Positions 52,477 through 63,052 of a DNA stretch of 64,000 nt are shown in pieces. The position numbers were made by a program, and so were the translations under genes. Under the pieces are notes generated by a model that ran no database searches, was not told the DNA's origin, and saw nothing but the letters and a program-made list of their open reading frames with translations. Every line of letters begins with the position of its first letter. Positions within the stretch are counted from its first letter, which is position 1. Origin of the DNA: Diplodia intermedia (lineage: Eukaryota; Ascomycota; Dothideomycetes; Botryosphaeriales; Botryosphaeriaceae); contig JAKEKT010000106.1 in the NCBI GenBank assembly GCA_021495925.1, positions 1 through 64,000 on the forward strand, read 5' to 3'.

Positions 52477-52764
52477 GGTTGGCCGTGGAGAGTCGGGTGT
52501 TGTCGCGGAGTCGCGCGTAAAATATATAAAGGACGGGTGTTGACGAGTGGCGGAAGAAAGAGAGTTGTTGGAGGGGCACGGTGGGATGTTTTCGTCTGCT
52601 TGGGTCCCTGCACGACCCTGCAAGCACCAATGCGAGTGCCTGCATCGGCGCCTGCCCGCGCTGGCTGCCGACCGGGCTTGGCGCCCCGGCTGATGACATG
52701 AGCCGCTCGTTGATTTCTAAGGTTCCGTCTTCCTCCAGCATCCACAACCCACGACACCCGCACC
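52477..52764. promoter_or_regulatory. bidirectional promoter of rna1 and cox17
   Basis: Only 288 bases separate the two start codons. An AT-rich patch (AAAATATATAAAGG) at about 52517-52530 is a plausible core element for the minus-strand gene. Confidence 0.5.
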
Positions 52765-53112
52765 ATGAGTTCAATGCCAGCCGGTACGAGCTCTTCGCTG
52801 TCGCTGCCATTGTGCGCACCGCTGACCATGTTTTGCAGCCCCCGCGACGTCCGCCAACCTCGGCGCTGACCTCAAAGCCCCCGGCTCTTCCGCCGCCGCA
52901 ACAAAGCCAAAGGTGCGTCGATGGCGTGCTGCGACCCTCTCCACCACACAATCCTGACCAACATTGGGCAGCCCTGCTGCGTCTGCAAGGACGAGAAAGC
53001 CGCTCGCGACGAATGCATGCTCTTCTCCAATAGCGACAACGCCCAAGAGGATTGCAAGGACATGGTCTCCAAGTACAAGAGCTGCATGGCCGGATACGGT
53101 TTCAACATCTAG
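52765..53112 (+). CDS. cox17: copper metallochaperone Cox17
   Basis: Delivers copper to Sco1/Cox11 in the mitochondrial intermembrane space for cytochrome c oxidase assembly. Three exons: 52765-52783, 52839-52912 and 52972-53112, giving 77 residues; both introns are GT-AG and the 19-base first exon makes it easy to miss. A short Ala/Ser-rich N-terminus leads to the copper motif KPCCVCKDEK. The CHCH fold follows, with paired cysteines in the two helices (DEC...EDC and C-x9-C at CKDMVSKYKSC), ending MAGYGFNI as in other Cox17 proteins. Import should depend on Mia40 oxidation, as no presequence is present. Confidence 0.95.
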
Positions 53113-53315
53113 ATGCGGCGATCGGAGGCATGAGACTGGCGTTAGATACCGGGAATAATTTACATGGCATTGAGCAGGCGCAGATCTAATTCTATTCCCT
53201 TGTACCATTGTAGGCTTAATTGTACAACACATCCTCCACTCGAGACGCTGTTATCTTCGGGTATATTTTTGGGCCTCGGCCGTTTGAAGCTAGGAAAGGG
53301 AGCAAGCAGCGCGAT

Positions 53316-55157
53316 TTACTGTGTCTTCTTCCACTCATCCACCCTGACGGCCATCTTGAAGCCTCGGATCAAGTGGAACAAGCACCAAAGATAGCAGAGG
53401 TAGAATCCAGGCGCACCAACCAGGACATTTGCCACCACCCACAGATCCGGCTTGTTCTCCGGCGGGATGACAAATGCTTCGGCGATGTGCCAGCCGACCA
53501 TAGCCACGTAGAAACCGGCGTGGATCAGCTTCTCAATGATGCTCAGGCGACCGGGGGTGTCGTTACGGAAGATTGAGAAAGAAGTCGGCGGAAGTCCGAG
53601 CAGATAGGCCCAGAGCAGGGTGAGGATGAAGTACGGCATGGCCAGCTCGTCGCGCTTGAGGAGCGGATACATTGTCCAGGCGCCCAGGATATTGGCCAGC
53701 CCGACCCAAGCGCGCGCCGACGGTAGCATTCCGCTACGAGAACCAAGAAGAAGCGTCATGGGTAGCAAAGGAAGAAGAACATTCTTCTCGTGAACTTGAT
53801 AAGAAAACAAGAAGAATGCCCAAGAAGTAGCGGCGAAGGCCAAAGGAAGAAGCTCCTTTCGCGGTTTGACAAGCAGCGCCATGCATGGAGCGAGAATGTG
53901 GGCTCCAGTCAGTACCAATGCGCCAAGCTGGAGCTTCTCGGTGGGGTATTGGTTCAGCTTGTGAAATGTGTGGAGGAAGCACCAGACGTTGGCAACCTTG
54001 TCCTCAAACAGACCGCGGGCAAACGGGAAGACTCGGTGGATAGATTGAGCGAGAACCAGAAGGATCGGGAAGTACCAAGACTTCTCGTCGATGGCAACCG
54101 GCAGTTTCGAAAGCAGCGGGGGCGTAGGCAGCTCGTGCACAGGCAGGCCATGGTACCAATCATATACCGCTCCGACAATGAGTGGCGCGTACAAAACCGC
54201 AAACGACAGGACCGTGACTAAGGCAATTCCAAGGAAGCGCGGGACGTTGATCCGAGGGGAAACGCAAACTCCGAGAAGGTAGGCAAAGACAGCAGGGGCA
54301 TAGAACAAGGCCATCTGCTTGAACCCCAGTGCTCCAACGAAGAACACGCAGCTCCAAAGGAAACGGCCGGCAATCATGCTCGAGATAGTCGCCAGAACCA
54401 GGCCAAGCATAACGGTGTTATACTGAAAGTGTCCATGGTCGATAAGGATGGAGCCAGGCTGCATCAGAATGGCCACCAGAGCGAGCGAGTATTCCCAGGT
54501 ATTGACCTCTTGCAAGCGGGAGTAGCGGCGGAGGCAGATGACGATGGCCGGGATGTAGACGAGATACTCGGAGATGAAGACGGTAGCACGCATGAATACT
54601 TTGAGTACGGGATCGTCAAGGCCACGGGAGGTATGAAGGGCGAACCACGCCGGCTCGATGTAGTGGCCACTACCAAATCAGCATAAGCCGCGACGCCGAA
54701 CTAGTGCACTTACATCTTCCCCAGCAGCCAGCTGTGGTATGCCGTCAACGGCGGGTAGTCAAGGCCCCACCACTCCAGGTCGTGGAAGTACCATTGGGAT
54801 ACGGGAAGGTTGACGGTGACTTCCAGCCAGTGTCTCTGAGCCTCGAAGTCTCCGTGCATTGGCGGTTTCTGGAAGCCTGCACGCCGTCAGCATGTGGTCA
54901 ACTCGGTAGAAATGCTTCAACGAACCAGAATAGCCCCAGAAAGCCGTAGCCCACCGGAACAAGCCAACGACAATCAAGATCAGCGGCAAGAGCACCCATT
55001 GCGAGACAGCTCCCTTGGCCGGCCACAGGAAGGCGACGAGCGGGAAGGCCGGTCTGGCCACATTGTCTTGATCAATGATGACAGTGCCATGGCGCGGATT
55101 GGCCAGAACGGCAGAATCGCCCTTCTTCTTGCGCGGCTTGTGGGTTGGCCTCGACAT
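53316..55157 (-). CDS. alg6: dolichyl-P-Glc:Man9GlcNAc2-PP-dolichol alpha-1,3-glucosyltransferase
   Basis: ER-membrane enzyme that adds the first glucose to the lipid-linked N-glycan precursor. Exons 55157-54926, 54876-54714 and 54669-53316; introns 54925-54877 and 54713-54670; 582 residues, an exact multiple of three. A basic cytosolic N-terminus (THKPRKKKGD) precedes the first helix. The first lumenal loop holds PMHGDFEAQRHWLEVT, with the Asp thought to be catalytic, and LEWWGLDYPPLTAYHSWLLG. The second signature DHGHFQYNTVMLG distinguishes Alg6 from Alg8, which has a different residue set there. Roughly a dozen hydrophobic helices follow and HEKNVLLPLLPMTLL sits in a late loop. The 3' end faces cox17 with about 200 bases between. 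Confidence 0.94.
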
Positions 55158-55899
55158 GATGCAAACGAGGTTCGAGGGGCATCGCGGAGCCGCGGGCAAC
55201 GAGCGCGTGAAGGTGGCCGGAGACGCGGCGGGTCGGCGCCACCGCGGGAGCGCAACAAACTGTGGGACTCGAGTCAGTGAGGCGCAGAGCTTTCTCACCG
55301 CCTGCCGCTTCGGCTTAGCGCCCAAAATAATTTTGCGGTCGCGCGCTGATAAAGCTGCGACGCGACCCAGCTACCGATTTTTTTCACCAGCAAATTCTTC
55401 TCACTCACATCAACAATTCCTTGCAACAGAGCGCAAGGTATCCTTTGCGGGCACATTTCGATCAGTGATCGGAATCTTACAGTGGGCTTTTGATCCAACT
55501 ACATCTCGGTTCGTGGGCTACTACTTCCTTGTGGGCTTATCGCGCTTCATTAGAGTGTGCGCGCAAGAGAGGAAACTCTCTGTGGGCTGTTGACTTCAGT
55601 GGGCTTTCGACTCGCGACGATGTCTCGGCCCTTGCGGGAACGCGCCGCCTTGACACTCGCTCTGTGGGCTTGTGGGCTTGAGGGTTTTATCCGCCACGCG
55701 CGGACTCGAGGGCTGTGGGCTTTGCACACGTTTGAGAGATCCTGATGAAAAGCTTTTCCCATTGTGCCACTGTTGGCTCAAGATCTCTCAGAGGGCTGTC
55801 GGCTTGAGCGCCTTCACTTGCGTTCCTCACTCATCGCTCATCACAATCGTCTGCATCCAGCTAACACTTCCCGCTATCGAGTAGATATCTTCCGTCGCA
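55158..55899. other. divergent intergenic region between alg6 and the nucleolin-type gene
   Basis: About 740 bases. Its most striking content is the GTGGGCT array at 55482-55721 (listed separately). The leader immediately before the 55900 ATG is pyrimidine-rich. Confidence 0.6.
55482..55721 (+). promoter_or_regulatory. array of eight GTGGGCT motifs
   Basis: GTGGGCT starts at 55482, 55513, 55531, 55582, 55599, 55664, 55672 and 55715, all on the + strand, in 240 bases upstream of the nucleolin-type gene. The bases around the motif differ, and the spacing is irregular (8-65), so this is not a simple tandem repeat. It may be a clustered regulatory site in the promoter or in the 5' UTR. Confidence 0.6.
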
Positions 55900-57577
55900 A
55901 TGGCCAAGGCTAAGACCGTCAAGCCTACCAAGGCTGCCGTCGCTGAGACTCCCAAGAAGGCTTCGGCCGTCAAGGTGGGCCGCGTCACCAAGTCCTCTCA
56001 GACCCCCAAGGCTAAGGCTAAGGAGACCGCAAAGGCCGCCGCCGCCAAGACCGACAAGAAGAGCAAGAAGACCAAGAAGGAACCCACTCCTGAGCCCGAG
56101 TCCGACAGCGACGAGGAGATGTCCAGCGACAGCTCCGACTCCAGCGACAGCGAGTCCGAGGCTGAGGCCAAGCCTGCTCCCAAGACCAAGTCGCCCAAGA
56201 CCAACGGCGCTGCTGCTAAGAAGGCCGAGTCCTCCGACTCTTCCAGCGACAGCGACAGCAGCGACAGCGACAGCGAGAAGGCTGGTGTCCCCGTCAAGGC
56301 CGCTGCCAAGGATGACTCCAGCAGCGAGTCTGACAGTGACTCCGACTCCGCCGAGTCCTCTGATGAGGCTCCTGCTCCCAAGAAGGCCGCTGCCCCCAAG
56401 AAGGCTGCTCCTGCCCCCAAGAAGGCTGCTGCTAAGGCCGAGTCTGAGAGTGACAGCGACTCCGACTCCGACGCTAGCTCTTCCGAGGAGGAGGCTCCTA
56501 AGGCCAAGAAGGCCACGGCCGTGAGTGGCATCCATCTGATATCCCATTCGTATACTTACATCTACATAGGCCACTTCCGACGACTCTGACTCGTCCGACT
56601 CGTCCGACTCTGACAGTGATGAGGAGGCTTCTGAAGAGACTAGCTCCTCCGAGGAGGCTGCTCCTGCTCCCAAGAAGCGCAAGGCTGAGACTGAGGCTGC
56701 TCCCGTTACCAAGAAGAGCAAGACTGAGGAGATTGTTGGTGGCTCTGCCAACCTGTTCGTCGGCAACCTGAGCTGGAACGTCGATGAGGACTGGCTCTAC
56801 CGCGAGTTTGAGGAGTTCGGCCCTAAGGCTGTCCGCATTGTCACCGACCGTGACTCTGGCAGGTCCAAGGGGTAAGCAATCCAATCCCGCCTGTCAATCC
56901 CGCCCTGATACTAATCAAGCCGTCGTCACAGATTCGGTTATGTCGAGTTCGAGACCGTTGAGGCTTCCACTGCTGCTCTCAACGCCAAGAAGGGTTCTGA
57001 GCTTGATGGCCGCAACCTCAACCTTGACTACAGCACTCCCCGCCCTGAGGGCAACAACAGGGACCGTGCCAACGACCGCGCTCAGAAGCACGGCGATGTC
57101 CCCAGCAAGCCCTCCGACACCATCTTCGTCGGCAACCTGTCTTTCAACGCCACTCCCGACAGCGTCACCGAGTTGTTCCAGTCGTACGGCACCATCACTC
57201 GTGTCTCCCTGCCCACCAAGCCTGAGGACCAGATGCCCAAGGGCTTCGGTTACGTCGGCTTCAGCTCCGTCGATGAGGCTAAGGCTGCTTTCGATGATCT
57301 CCAGGGTGCTGAGCTCGATGGTCGCCCCGTCCGCCTGGACTTCGCCCAACCCCGTGCCGACAACGGCGGTGGACGTGGTGGCGGTTTCGGTGGTGGCCGC
57401 GGCGGTGGTCGCGGCGGTGGACGTGGATTCGGTGGTGGCCGTGGCGGTGGTCGTGGTGGTGGCAGAGGCGGCTTCGGTGACAGGGGTGGCCGGGGCCGTG
57501 GAGGATCCAGGGGCGGTTTCTCAACCAACCGTGGCGGATTCGGTGACTTCCAGGGCAAGAAGATCTCGTTCGACTAA
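55900..57577 (+). CDS. gar2: nucleolin-like ribosome-biogenesis protein (Nsr1/Gar2)
   Basis: Nucleolar protein needed for 18S rRNA processing and 40S assembly. Exons 55900-56520, 56570-56871 and 56932-57577; introns 56521-56569 and 56872-56931; 522 residues. The first 260 residues alternate basic Lys/Ala/Pro blocks with acidic Ser/Asp/Glu blocks that look like casein kinase 2 sites. RRM1 starts near residue 267 (NLFVGNLSWNVDEDWLY; RNP1 SKGFGYVEF) and RRM2 near 370 (TIFVGNLSFNATPDS; RNP1 PKGFGYVGF). The C-terminus from about 452 is a Gly/Arg/Phe-rich GAR domain, the usual target of arginine methylation and a driver of nucleolar condensation. It matches the Nsr1/Gar2 layout exactly. Confidence 0.95.
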
Positions 57578-58619
57578 GCAGTTCGGTCATTTGAAGGACA
57601 CTCTGAAAGGTAAGTTTTGTATGGATACAGGATATGGTCAAGGTTTGGTTTCACGGTCGGGATCGGGTCAAAAAAAGTATTGTTATGATTTTCGGGGGAC
57701 TCTAGCAAAGTACGCTTAGTATTTGTCTCCTTAGCTCTATACACCAGGCAGTGGGTACGAGTAGCAGTAGCTTTTGCGAATGCCTAATACAAGGTTCTTA
57801 TTTGAAATTGTTGTCATCATCACAGCAGGCGACAGAGTATTGAGCCATGTGAAACCCTACTACAGCAGGTGACAAAATAACTAAGCCTACCCGCGCCTTC
57901 CTCCCAAAGATATTGCAAGTACTCATAGGTAGTTGAATTTATCTTTTGGGGGTGTTCACGCGTATTTAAAACTTATATTTTCGTCCGGGACCTTGGATTC
58001 ATCTACCCACGTACGAAGGAGAGTCGTCGATAGAACTTAGAAGGCCCAGTTCTTCTATCGCCTACGTGGGTAGTTAAATTTAACCTTGGGACTCCCATCC
58101 ACGGCGGGTGGCAAAAAATTAATCCACCCGCATCTGTTTTACATAGACAGTCGAACACAATGTCCGGATGAAGATGCGACTTTTGAAAACGCATCAATAC
58201 GCCTAGACCTTTGATTCAACTACTCTGTGAATACAAAATACTATCTATGGGAAGGCCAGTTTCTTTCGTCACCCGCTGTGTCATCTACGACCAGGCACTG
58301 GATTCAACTACATCGGAAAGTACGATGCAATATCTCCACGAGGCAGATGTGGGTGGCAGTGAACTCAGCCAATGCTCGACATGATGAAAAATTCGCGGTG
58401 AGACTGCTGTCAACCAATCCCCAATCGAGGAATGAACAACCGTCAGGACGCATGATTTTGGCAAGACTTCTGCTGTTCGTGGCGTGAGAGCAAGGCTGGG
58501 AGTTCCTGAGATGGCGCACAGACCAGGCAAAAAAGTTCGGATAAGAACGAAGCCATAGCTCCTCCGCTCAACCGCCGCACACCTCGATTCCCCAGCCCAT
58601 TCCCACACCCGCTCTCGAG
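57578..58619. other. intergenic region with a long imperfect inverted repeat
   Basis: About 1 kb between two + strand genes. It contains the inverted repeat at 58003-58073 (listed separately) and short diverged duplications: ACAGCAGG-like words near 57822 and 57862, and a GATTCA(A/T)CTAC word near 57997, 58211 and 58302. No coding frame is supported. Confidence 0.5.
58003..58073. repeat. imperfect 71-bp inverted repeat (possible hairpin)
   Basis: Outer arms CTACCCACGTA (58003-58013) and TACGTGGGTAG (58063-58073) are perfectly complementary over 11 bases. Inner arms CGATAGAACT and AGTTCTTCTATCG also pair apart from a 3-base bulge. The loop is about ten bases and the left side has an unpaired segment of about 14. 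It could be a decayed miniature transposon or an RNA hairpin. Confidence 0.6.
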
Positions 58620-60895
58620 ATGCCGAAGCGCAAGGCCGAAGGTCCCGCCGCCGTCAACGGCAAGTCCAAGAAGCGCGCCCTCTCGGACGAGGAGGCGCGC
58701 TCCAACTTCCGCAAAGGTCTCTTCGACACCAAGGTGCTCGAGGACTATCAGAAGCAATATGCCGAGTCGCAACCGTACGATAGCAATCCAACCCAGCTAC
58801 CAACGGGAACCACAGATCGACTGACGCAATTGCTCCACGCAGATACAAGCACACCGTGATCCAGAACCTCATCGACACGAAGCTGCTGCGCAACGTCCGC
58901 GACGAGATCCGGCAGCACATCTCGTTCACGCCCAAGGAGACGGACATCTACAAAATCCACCAGTCGGGCGACCTGGCGAACCTGGACGGGCTGGACGACT
59001 CGTCGCTGGCGAAGCTGCCGTCGCTGCTGCAGCTGCGCGACGCGCTGTACTCGTCGGCGTTCCGCAAGTACATCGCGGGCATCGCGGGCAGCGGCCCGCT
59101 CAGCGGCGTCAAGACGGACCTGGCCATCAACGTGTACACGCCCGGCTGCCACCTGCTGTGCCACGACGACGTCATCGGCAGCCGCCGCGTCAGCTACATC
59201 CTGTACCTGCTCGACCCGGACCGCGCCTGGCAGGCCGCGTGGGGCGGCGCGCTGCGCCTGTTCCCGACCGAGGACTTGCGGACCGACGCCGGCGAGGACG
59301 TCAAGGTGCCGCAGCCCGACCCCACCGTCGTCATCCCCCCGGCCTTCAACCAGCTGTCCTTCTTCACCGTCCAGCCCGGCGAGAGCTTCCACGACGTCGA
59401 GGAGGTGTACAAGCGCGCGCATGGCGAGCCCGGGGAGGAGGTGGACGGCGGCCGCGTCCGCATGGCTGTGAGCGGCTGGTTCCACATCCCGCAGGAGGGC
59501 GAGGAGGGGTACGAGGAGGGGTTGGAGGAGAAGCTGGCGGAGCGGAGTTCGCTGCAGCAGTTGGAGAGCGGCGCCAAGGCGGCGCAGTTCGACCAGCCCC
59601 AGCAGCAATGGTTCGAATACCCGGTCGAAGAAAAGCAGGACGAGGGAACGAAAGAAGAGGAGACGAAGAAGAAGGGCAAGGGAAAGGCGGAGGAAGAGGA
59701 AGAAGAGGACGACGACGACGACGAGGAGCAAGCGCCCCTCACGGAGCAGGAGTTCGAGTTCCTCCTCAAGTTCATGACGCCGACCTACCTGGCGCCAGAC
59801 ACGGTCGAAGACCTCAACACCCTCTTCGCCGACGAGTCCTCCCTCCGCCTCGCCAACTTCCTCTCCAAAGCCTTCTCCGCCCGCCTCCGCACCTTCCTCG
59901 AGGAGCAGGACCGCATCGCCCCCGCCACCATGCCGGCGCCGCCGGCCTCGCGCGGCGCGCCCAACACCGGCGTCGCCCGCCCGCCGCACAAGCACCGCTT
60001 CCTGTACCGCTACCCCACGACGCGCGACGGCGATGGCGGCAAGGGGAATGACGAGCAGCAGCAGCTCTCGCCGTACGACGAGCTCCTCGACGTCTTCTTC
60101 CCCAGCGTCGCCTTCAAGAAGTGGCTCGCCCTCGCCACCGGGCTGACGCTGACCAAGGCCAGCATGCTGGCCCGCCGCTTCCGCCGCGGCATGGATTACA
60201 CGCTGGCGACGTCGTACGACGACGAGCAGCCGCAGCTGGAGGTCACGCTGGGCATCACGCCCAGCAAGGGGTGGGGGGATGATGACGAGGAGGGAGGAGC
60301 TGACGGCGCTGGTGGCGAGGAGGAGGAGGAGGAGCAGGAGCAGCAGAACGGGGAGAAGAGGAAGAAGGAGAAGAAGAAGGAGAAGAACGGCGACAAGGCA
60401 AACGGCGAGACCAACGGCGCCGCCAAGCAAAAACAACAACAACAACAACCCGACACCGCCGCCGCCGCCGACGACGACACGCCCGGCGGCTACGAGATGT
60501 ACATGGCGGCAGATGACGACGACGACGACATCGACGACGCCGCCGCCGGCTCCGACGACGGCGTCGAGGTCGCGCCCGGCTCGAAGAACAAGTCGTCGAT
60601 GACGGGCGCGGGCAAGCGCCGCAAGGCCGCCGACCCGGCCGTGTACCGCTCCGGCAACGGCAACGGCGCCGGCGGCGACGACGACGACGGCGTGCTGTTC
60701 AGCATGCCCGCGGGCTGGAACTGCATGAGCGTCGTGCTGCGCGACACGGGCGTGCTGCGCTTCGTCAAGTACGTGAGCCGCGCCGCCGCCGGCGATCGGT
60801 GGGATGTGTGCGCGGATTTCGGGGTCGAGTTTGATGATGATGATGATGATGAGGAGGAGGAGGGCGAGGGCGAGGGCGATGAGATGGAGGAGTAG
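58620..60895 (+). CDS. ofd1: 2-oxoglutarate/Fe(II) prolyl hydroxylase Ofd1/Tpa1
   Basis: OGFOD1/Tpa1 family enzyme that hydroxylates a proline of ribosomal protein uS12 and, in fission yeast, controls Sre1 stability by oxygen. Exon 1 58620-58774, intron 58775-58842, exon 2 58843-60895; 735 residues. A basic nuclear-type N-terminus (PKRKAEG, KSKKRAL) is followed by the catalytic domain: DIYKIHQSGDLANLDGL, the iron-binding His-x-Asp in GCHLLCHDDVIGSRRVSYILY near residue 158, the distal His in GESFHDVEEV near 235, and the oxoglutarate-binding Arg in GGRVRMAVSGWFHIP near 253. The C-terminal Ofd1-type second domain begins near residue 370 (LTEQEFEFLLKFMTPTYLA). It carries long acidic inserts, the largest near 60290-60560, and ends in a poly-Asp/Glu tail. 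It is longer than yeast Tpa1 because of these inserts. Confidence 0.92.
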
Positions 60896-61445
60896 TTGGT
60901 AGTAGTAGTAGTAGGAGGTTGGCGAGGCGGTGGTGTCTTGAAGTGGAGGAGACTGTTGTTTTCACCACGACGACGACGACGACGACCGCCTCGTGAGATC
61001 TGCGCGGTGGGGATGTGGAGTTGGAGTTGGAGTTGGATGGCGACGAATTACGGAACTATTAAAAAGCGTATAACCTCTAAGAGAGGTATATTTGACATGT
61101 GGGATGCATATATGCATATGCATACCCCCAACATGAAGGGGGTTGGGCTCTGGGTATTATGGTATTACAGCTCTACGAAAAGAGAGAAAAGTTTTGTTTA
61201 GAATAACAGAAAATGAAAGAGTTCCTCTACGTTATTATTTTCTTCTGCAAAAAAAAAAAAAATTCCCACTCCAACGCCTTCCTAATGCATCCTCGAGTAT
61301 TGTGCAATCAAACACGCTGCAACCCCAAAGGGAATCAAACATAGTACAAAGACTTTAAACAAGGGGAGAAAGAAAAAAAAAAGACGAAGGGGCAATGCTC
61401 CCTCTCCCTCTCCCTCTCTTCTCCATCTTTCTTTCTTTCTTTCCC
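60896..61445. other. convergent 3' flank
   Basis: About 550 bases between the ofd1 and tpc1 stop codons, with GTAGTA and CGACGA microsatellites, a 14-A run near 61248, and CTTT/CTCC runs near 61395-61445. No gene. Confidence 0.5.
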
Positions 61446-62633
61446 TCAAACCTCCTCCTCCTCCCTCATCTCCTCCAACGCCAAGAAAACCTTCATCACC
61501 CGCTCGTACGTCCACATGGTGACGGCGCTCGTCGGCGCCGCCTTGAGCAGGCTGACGGGCAAGCCGCGATACAGGCCCCTCCAGCCCTCGCGGCGGACAA
61601 TGGCGGCGACGGCGGCGGGCACGCCGCGGTCGTAGACGGGCATGTTGCGGTGGACGTAGCGGGCGCGCGTGGGGCCCTGGACCTGCAGGCGCTTGCGCAC
61701 CGTGTCGAGGGGGAAGACGGCCGTCTTGGCGGCGACGCTGGCGGCCATGCCGGCGACGGCGTCGGCGGACGAGCCGGGCAGCAGCAGGGAGAGGTGGTGC
61801 GACGACAGCAGCGGCTTCAATGTCTCGTAGCTGAGGAAGAAGAGCCCCATGTACGGCACGATCTGCGCGACGGCCGCGCCCAGCCCCCGGAAGAAGCCGG
61901 CGGGCCCCTCGGCGCGCGCGATGGCGCCGAATGACGAGAGCAGAGATGTGTAGACGCGGTCGGAGGCGCGCGGGCCTTGGGCGGCGAAGCGCGTGCGCAG
62001 CAGGTCGAGCGGGTAGGTGGCGGTTGTGGCGGCGGTGCCGGCGAGGGCGCCCGAGAGGAAGGTCACGGCCGAGTTGGGGAGGAAGGGGGGCGGCGGCGGC
62101 GGCGGGTTGTTGTTGTTGTTGGTGGTGTCGCCGGCTGCTCCTACTCCTCGGCCGGGCGCGGAGAGGGAGGAGAGGAAGGACGAGGTCGTGCGGTAGGCGA
62201 GGAATTGCACGGAGCCGTAGCAGAGGTACAGCGCTTCGGCCGGCACGTTGCCCTTCCAGAGCCCCGTCACGCCTTCCTCGCGCAGGATGTGCTTCAGAGT
62301 GCCCAGCGTGCCTTTGTAGATGGGCCCGCCGCGCGCGGACGGGTGTGTTGCCGGGTCGCTGAGGGAGTGGACTTGGAGCTGGAGGCGGATCTTTATGACG
62401 TCGAGCGGGGCGATGACGAATCTGGGGGAGGGAAATGAAGAGTGTCAGCGTCGGGGAGCCATTGAGATGAAGGCGCGGGGTGCGAAGGCGCACCTGGATA
62501 CAAGACCGGCAATGGCGCCTGCGCCTACGACCTGCCAGCGGGAGCCCTGAGAAGAGAGTCAGAATGGTCTGTTTGTTGGGGAAGAGGTGGGAAGACGCAC
62601 CTCATCCTTCAGCTGCTCGACCTTGCCAGACAT
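61446..62633 (-). CDS. tpc1: mitochondrial thiamine pyrophosphate carrier
   Basis: Inner-membrane solute carrier that imports thiamine pyrophosphate in exchange for nucleotides. Exons 62633-62601, 62546-62494 and 62421-61446; introns 62600-62547 and 62493-62422; 353 residues. The three mitochondrial-carrier repeats each carry the P-x-D-x-x-[K/R] signature: PLDVIKIRLQ, PLDLLRTRF and PLDTVRKRLQ. Other carrier words fit (GAGAIAGLVSR, GLWKGNVPAEALY, GFFRGLGAAVAQIVPYMGLFF, GLYRGLPVSLLKAAPTSAVT); GNVPAE and the PYMGLFF segment point to the Tpc1/Deoxynucleotide-carrier branch. A Pro/Asn-rich loop is inserted between repeats 1 and 2 (near 62085-62130). Substrate is inferred from family resemblance. 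Confidence 0.87.
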
Positions 62634-63052
62634 ACATCCAGCGGGATGCGGCAGCTCGCGCTTTGGTAGCCGGAGTTGTTCAAGGAAAGGTCGGGTGCGC
62701 GGGGGAAGGGAAGGGAGCTGGTGGGAGTGGCGGGGCAGTTGTTGGTGAGCGGTGTTGACGTTCGATAATTTGGCGGACGCTCATTCGCGGGTTGCTTGGG
62801 CTTCCCCGGCCTCGGCGCTTCGGTCGGCGTGGCTCTTGCTCGTCCGTCCCCCGCAGAAAGTCTGCCAGGAACCGGCGAGTAACGTGTCAGTCGACCCGAA
62901 CCAGACCCTCGTGCCTCCTGCACCACATCACCACCGCGCTCCTCCCTTCTTGCCTCTCGTCCCGCCTCTCCGAGTTTCAGCTCGAATCTCATCATCTTAC
63001 AACCTTTCCTTGCAAATCTGGCAGAAAGAGCAGTGTCTTGGGCACAGAGGAG
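62634..63052. promoter_or_regulatory. divergent promoter of tpc1 and the carnitine-pathway dioxygenase
   Basis: About 420 bases between two start codons of genes for mitochondrial proteins. I see no distinct binding motif. Confidence 0.4.

Noticed and set aside
19012..55157. A secretory-pathway gene cluster (GT34, OS-9, alg6)
   Set aside because: The genes are 8-24 kb apart, on both strands, with unrelated genes and a transposon between. Chance proximity of common housekeeping genes is enough.
58748..60448. A 566-codon minus-strand open frame
   Set aside because: Antisense to ofd1. The poly-Leu stretches are the complement of the acidic codon runs in ofd1.
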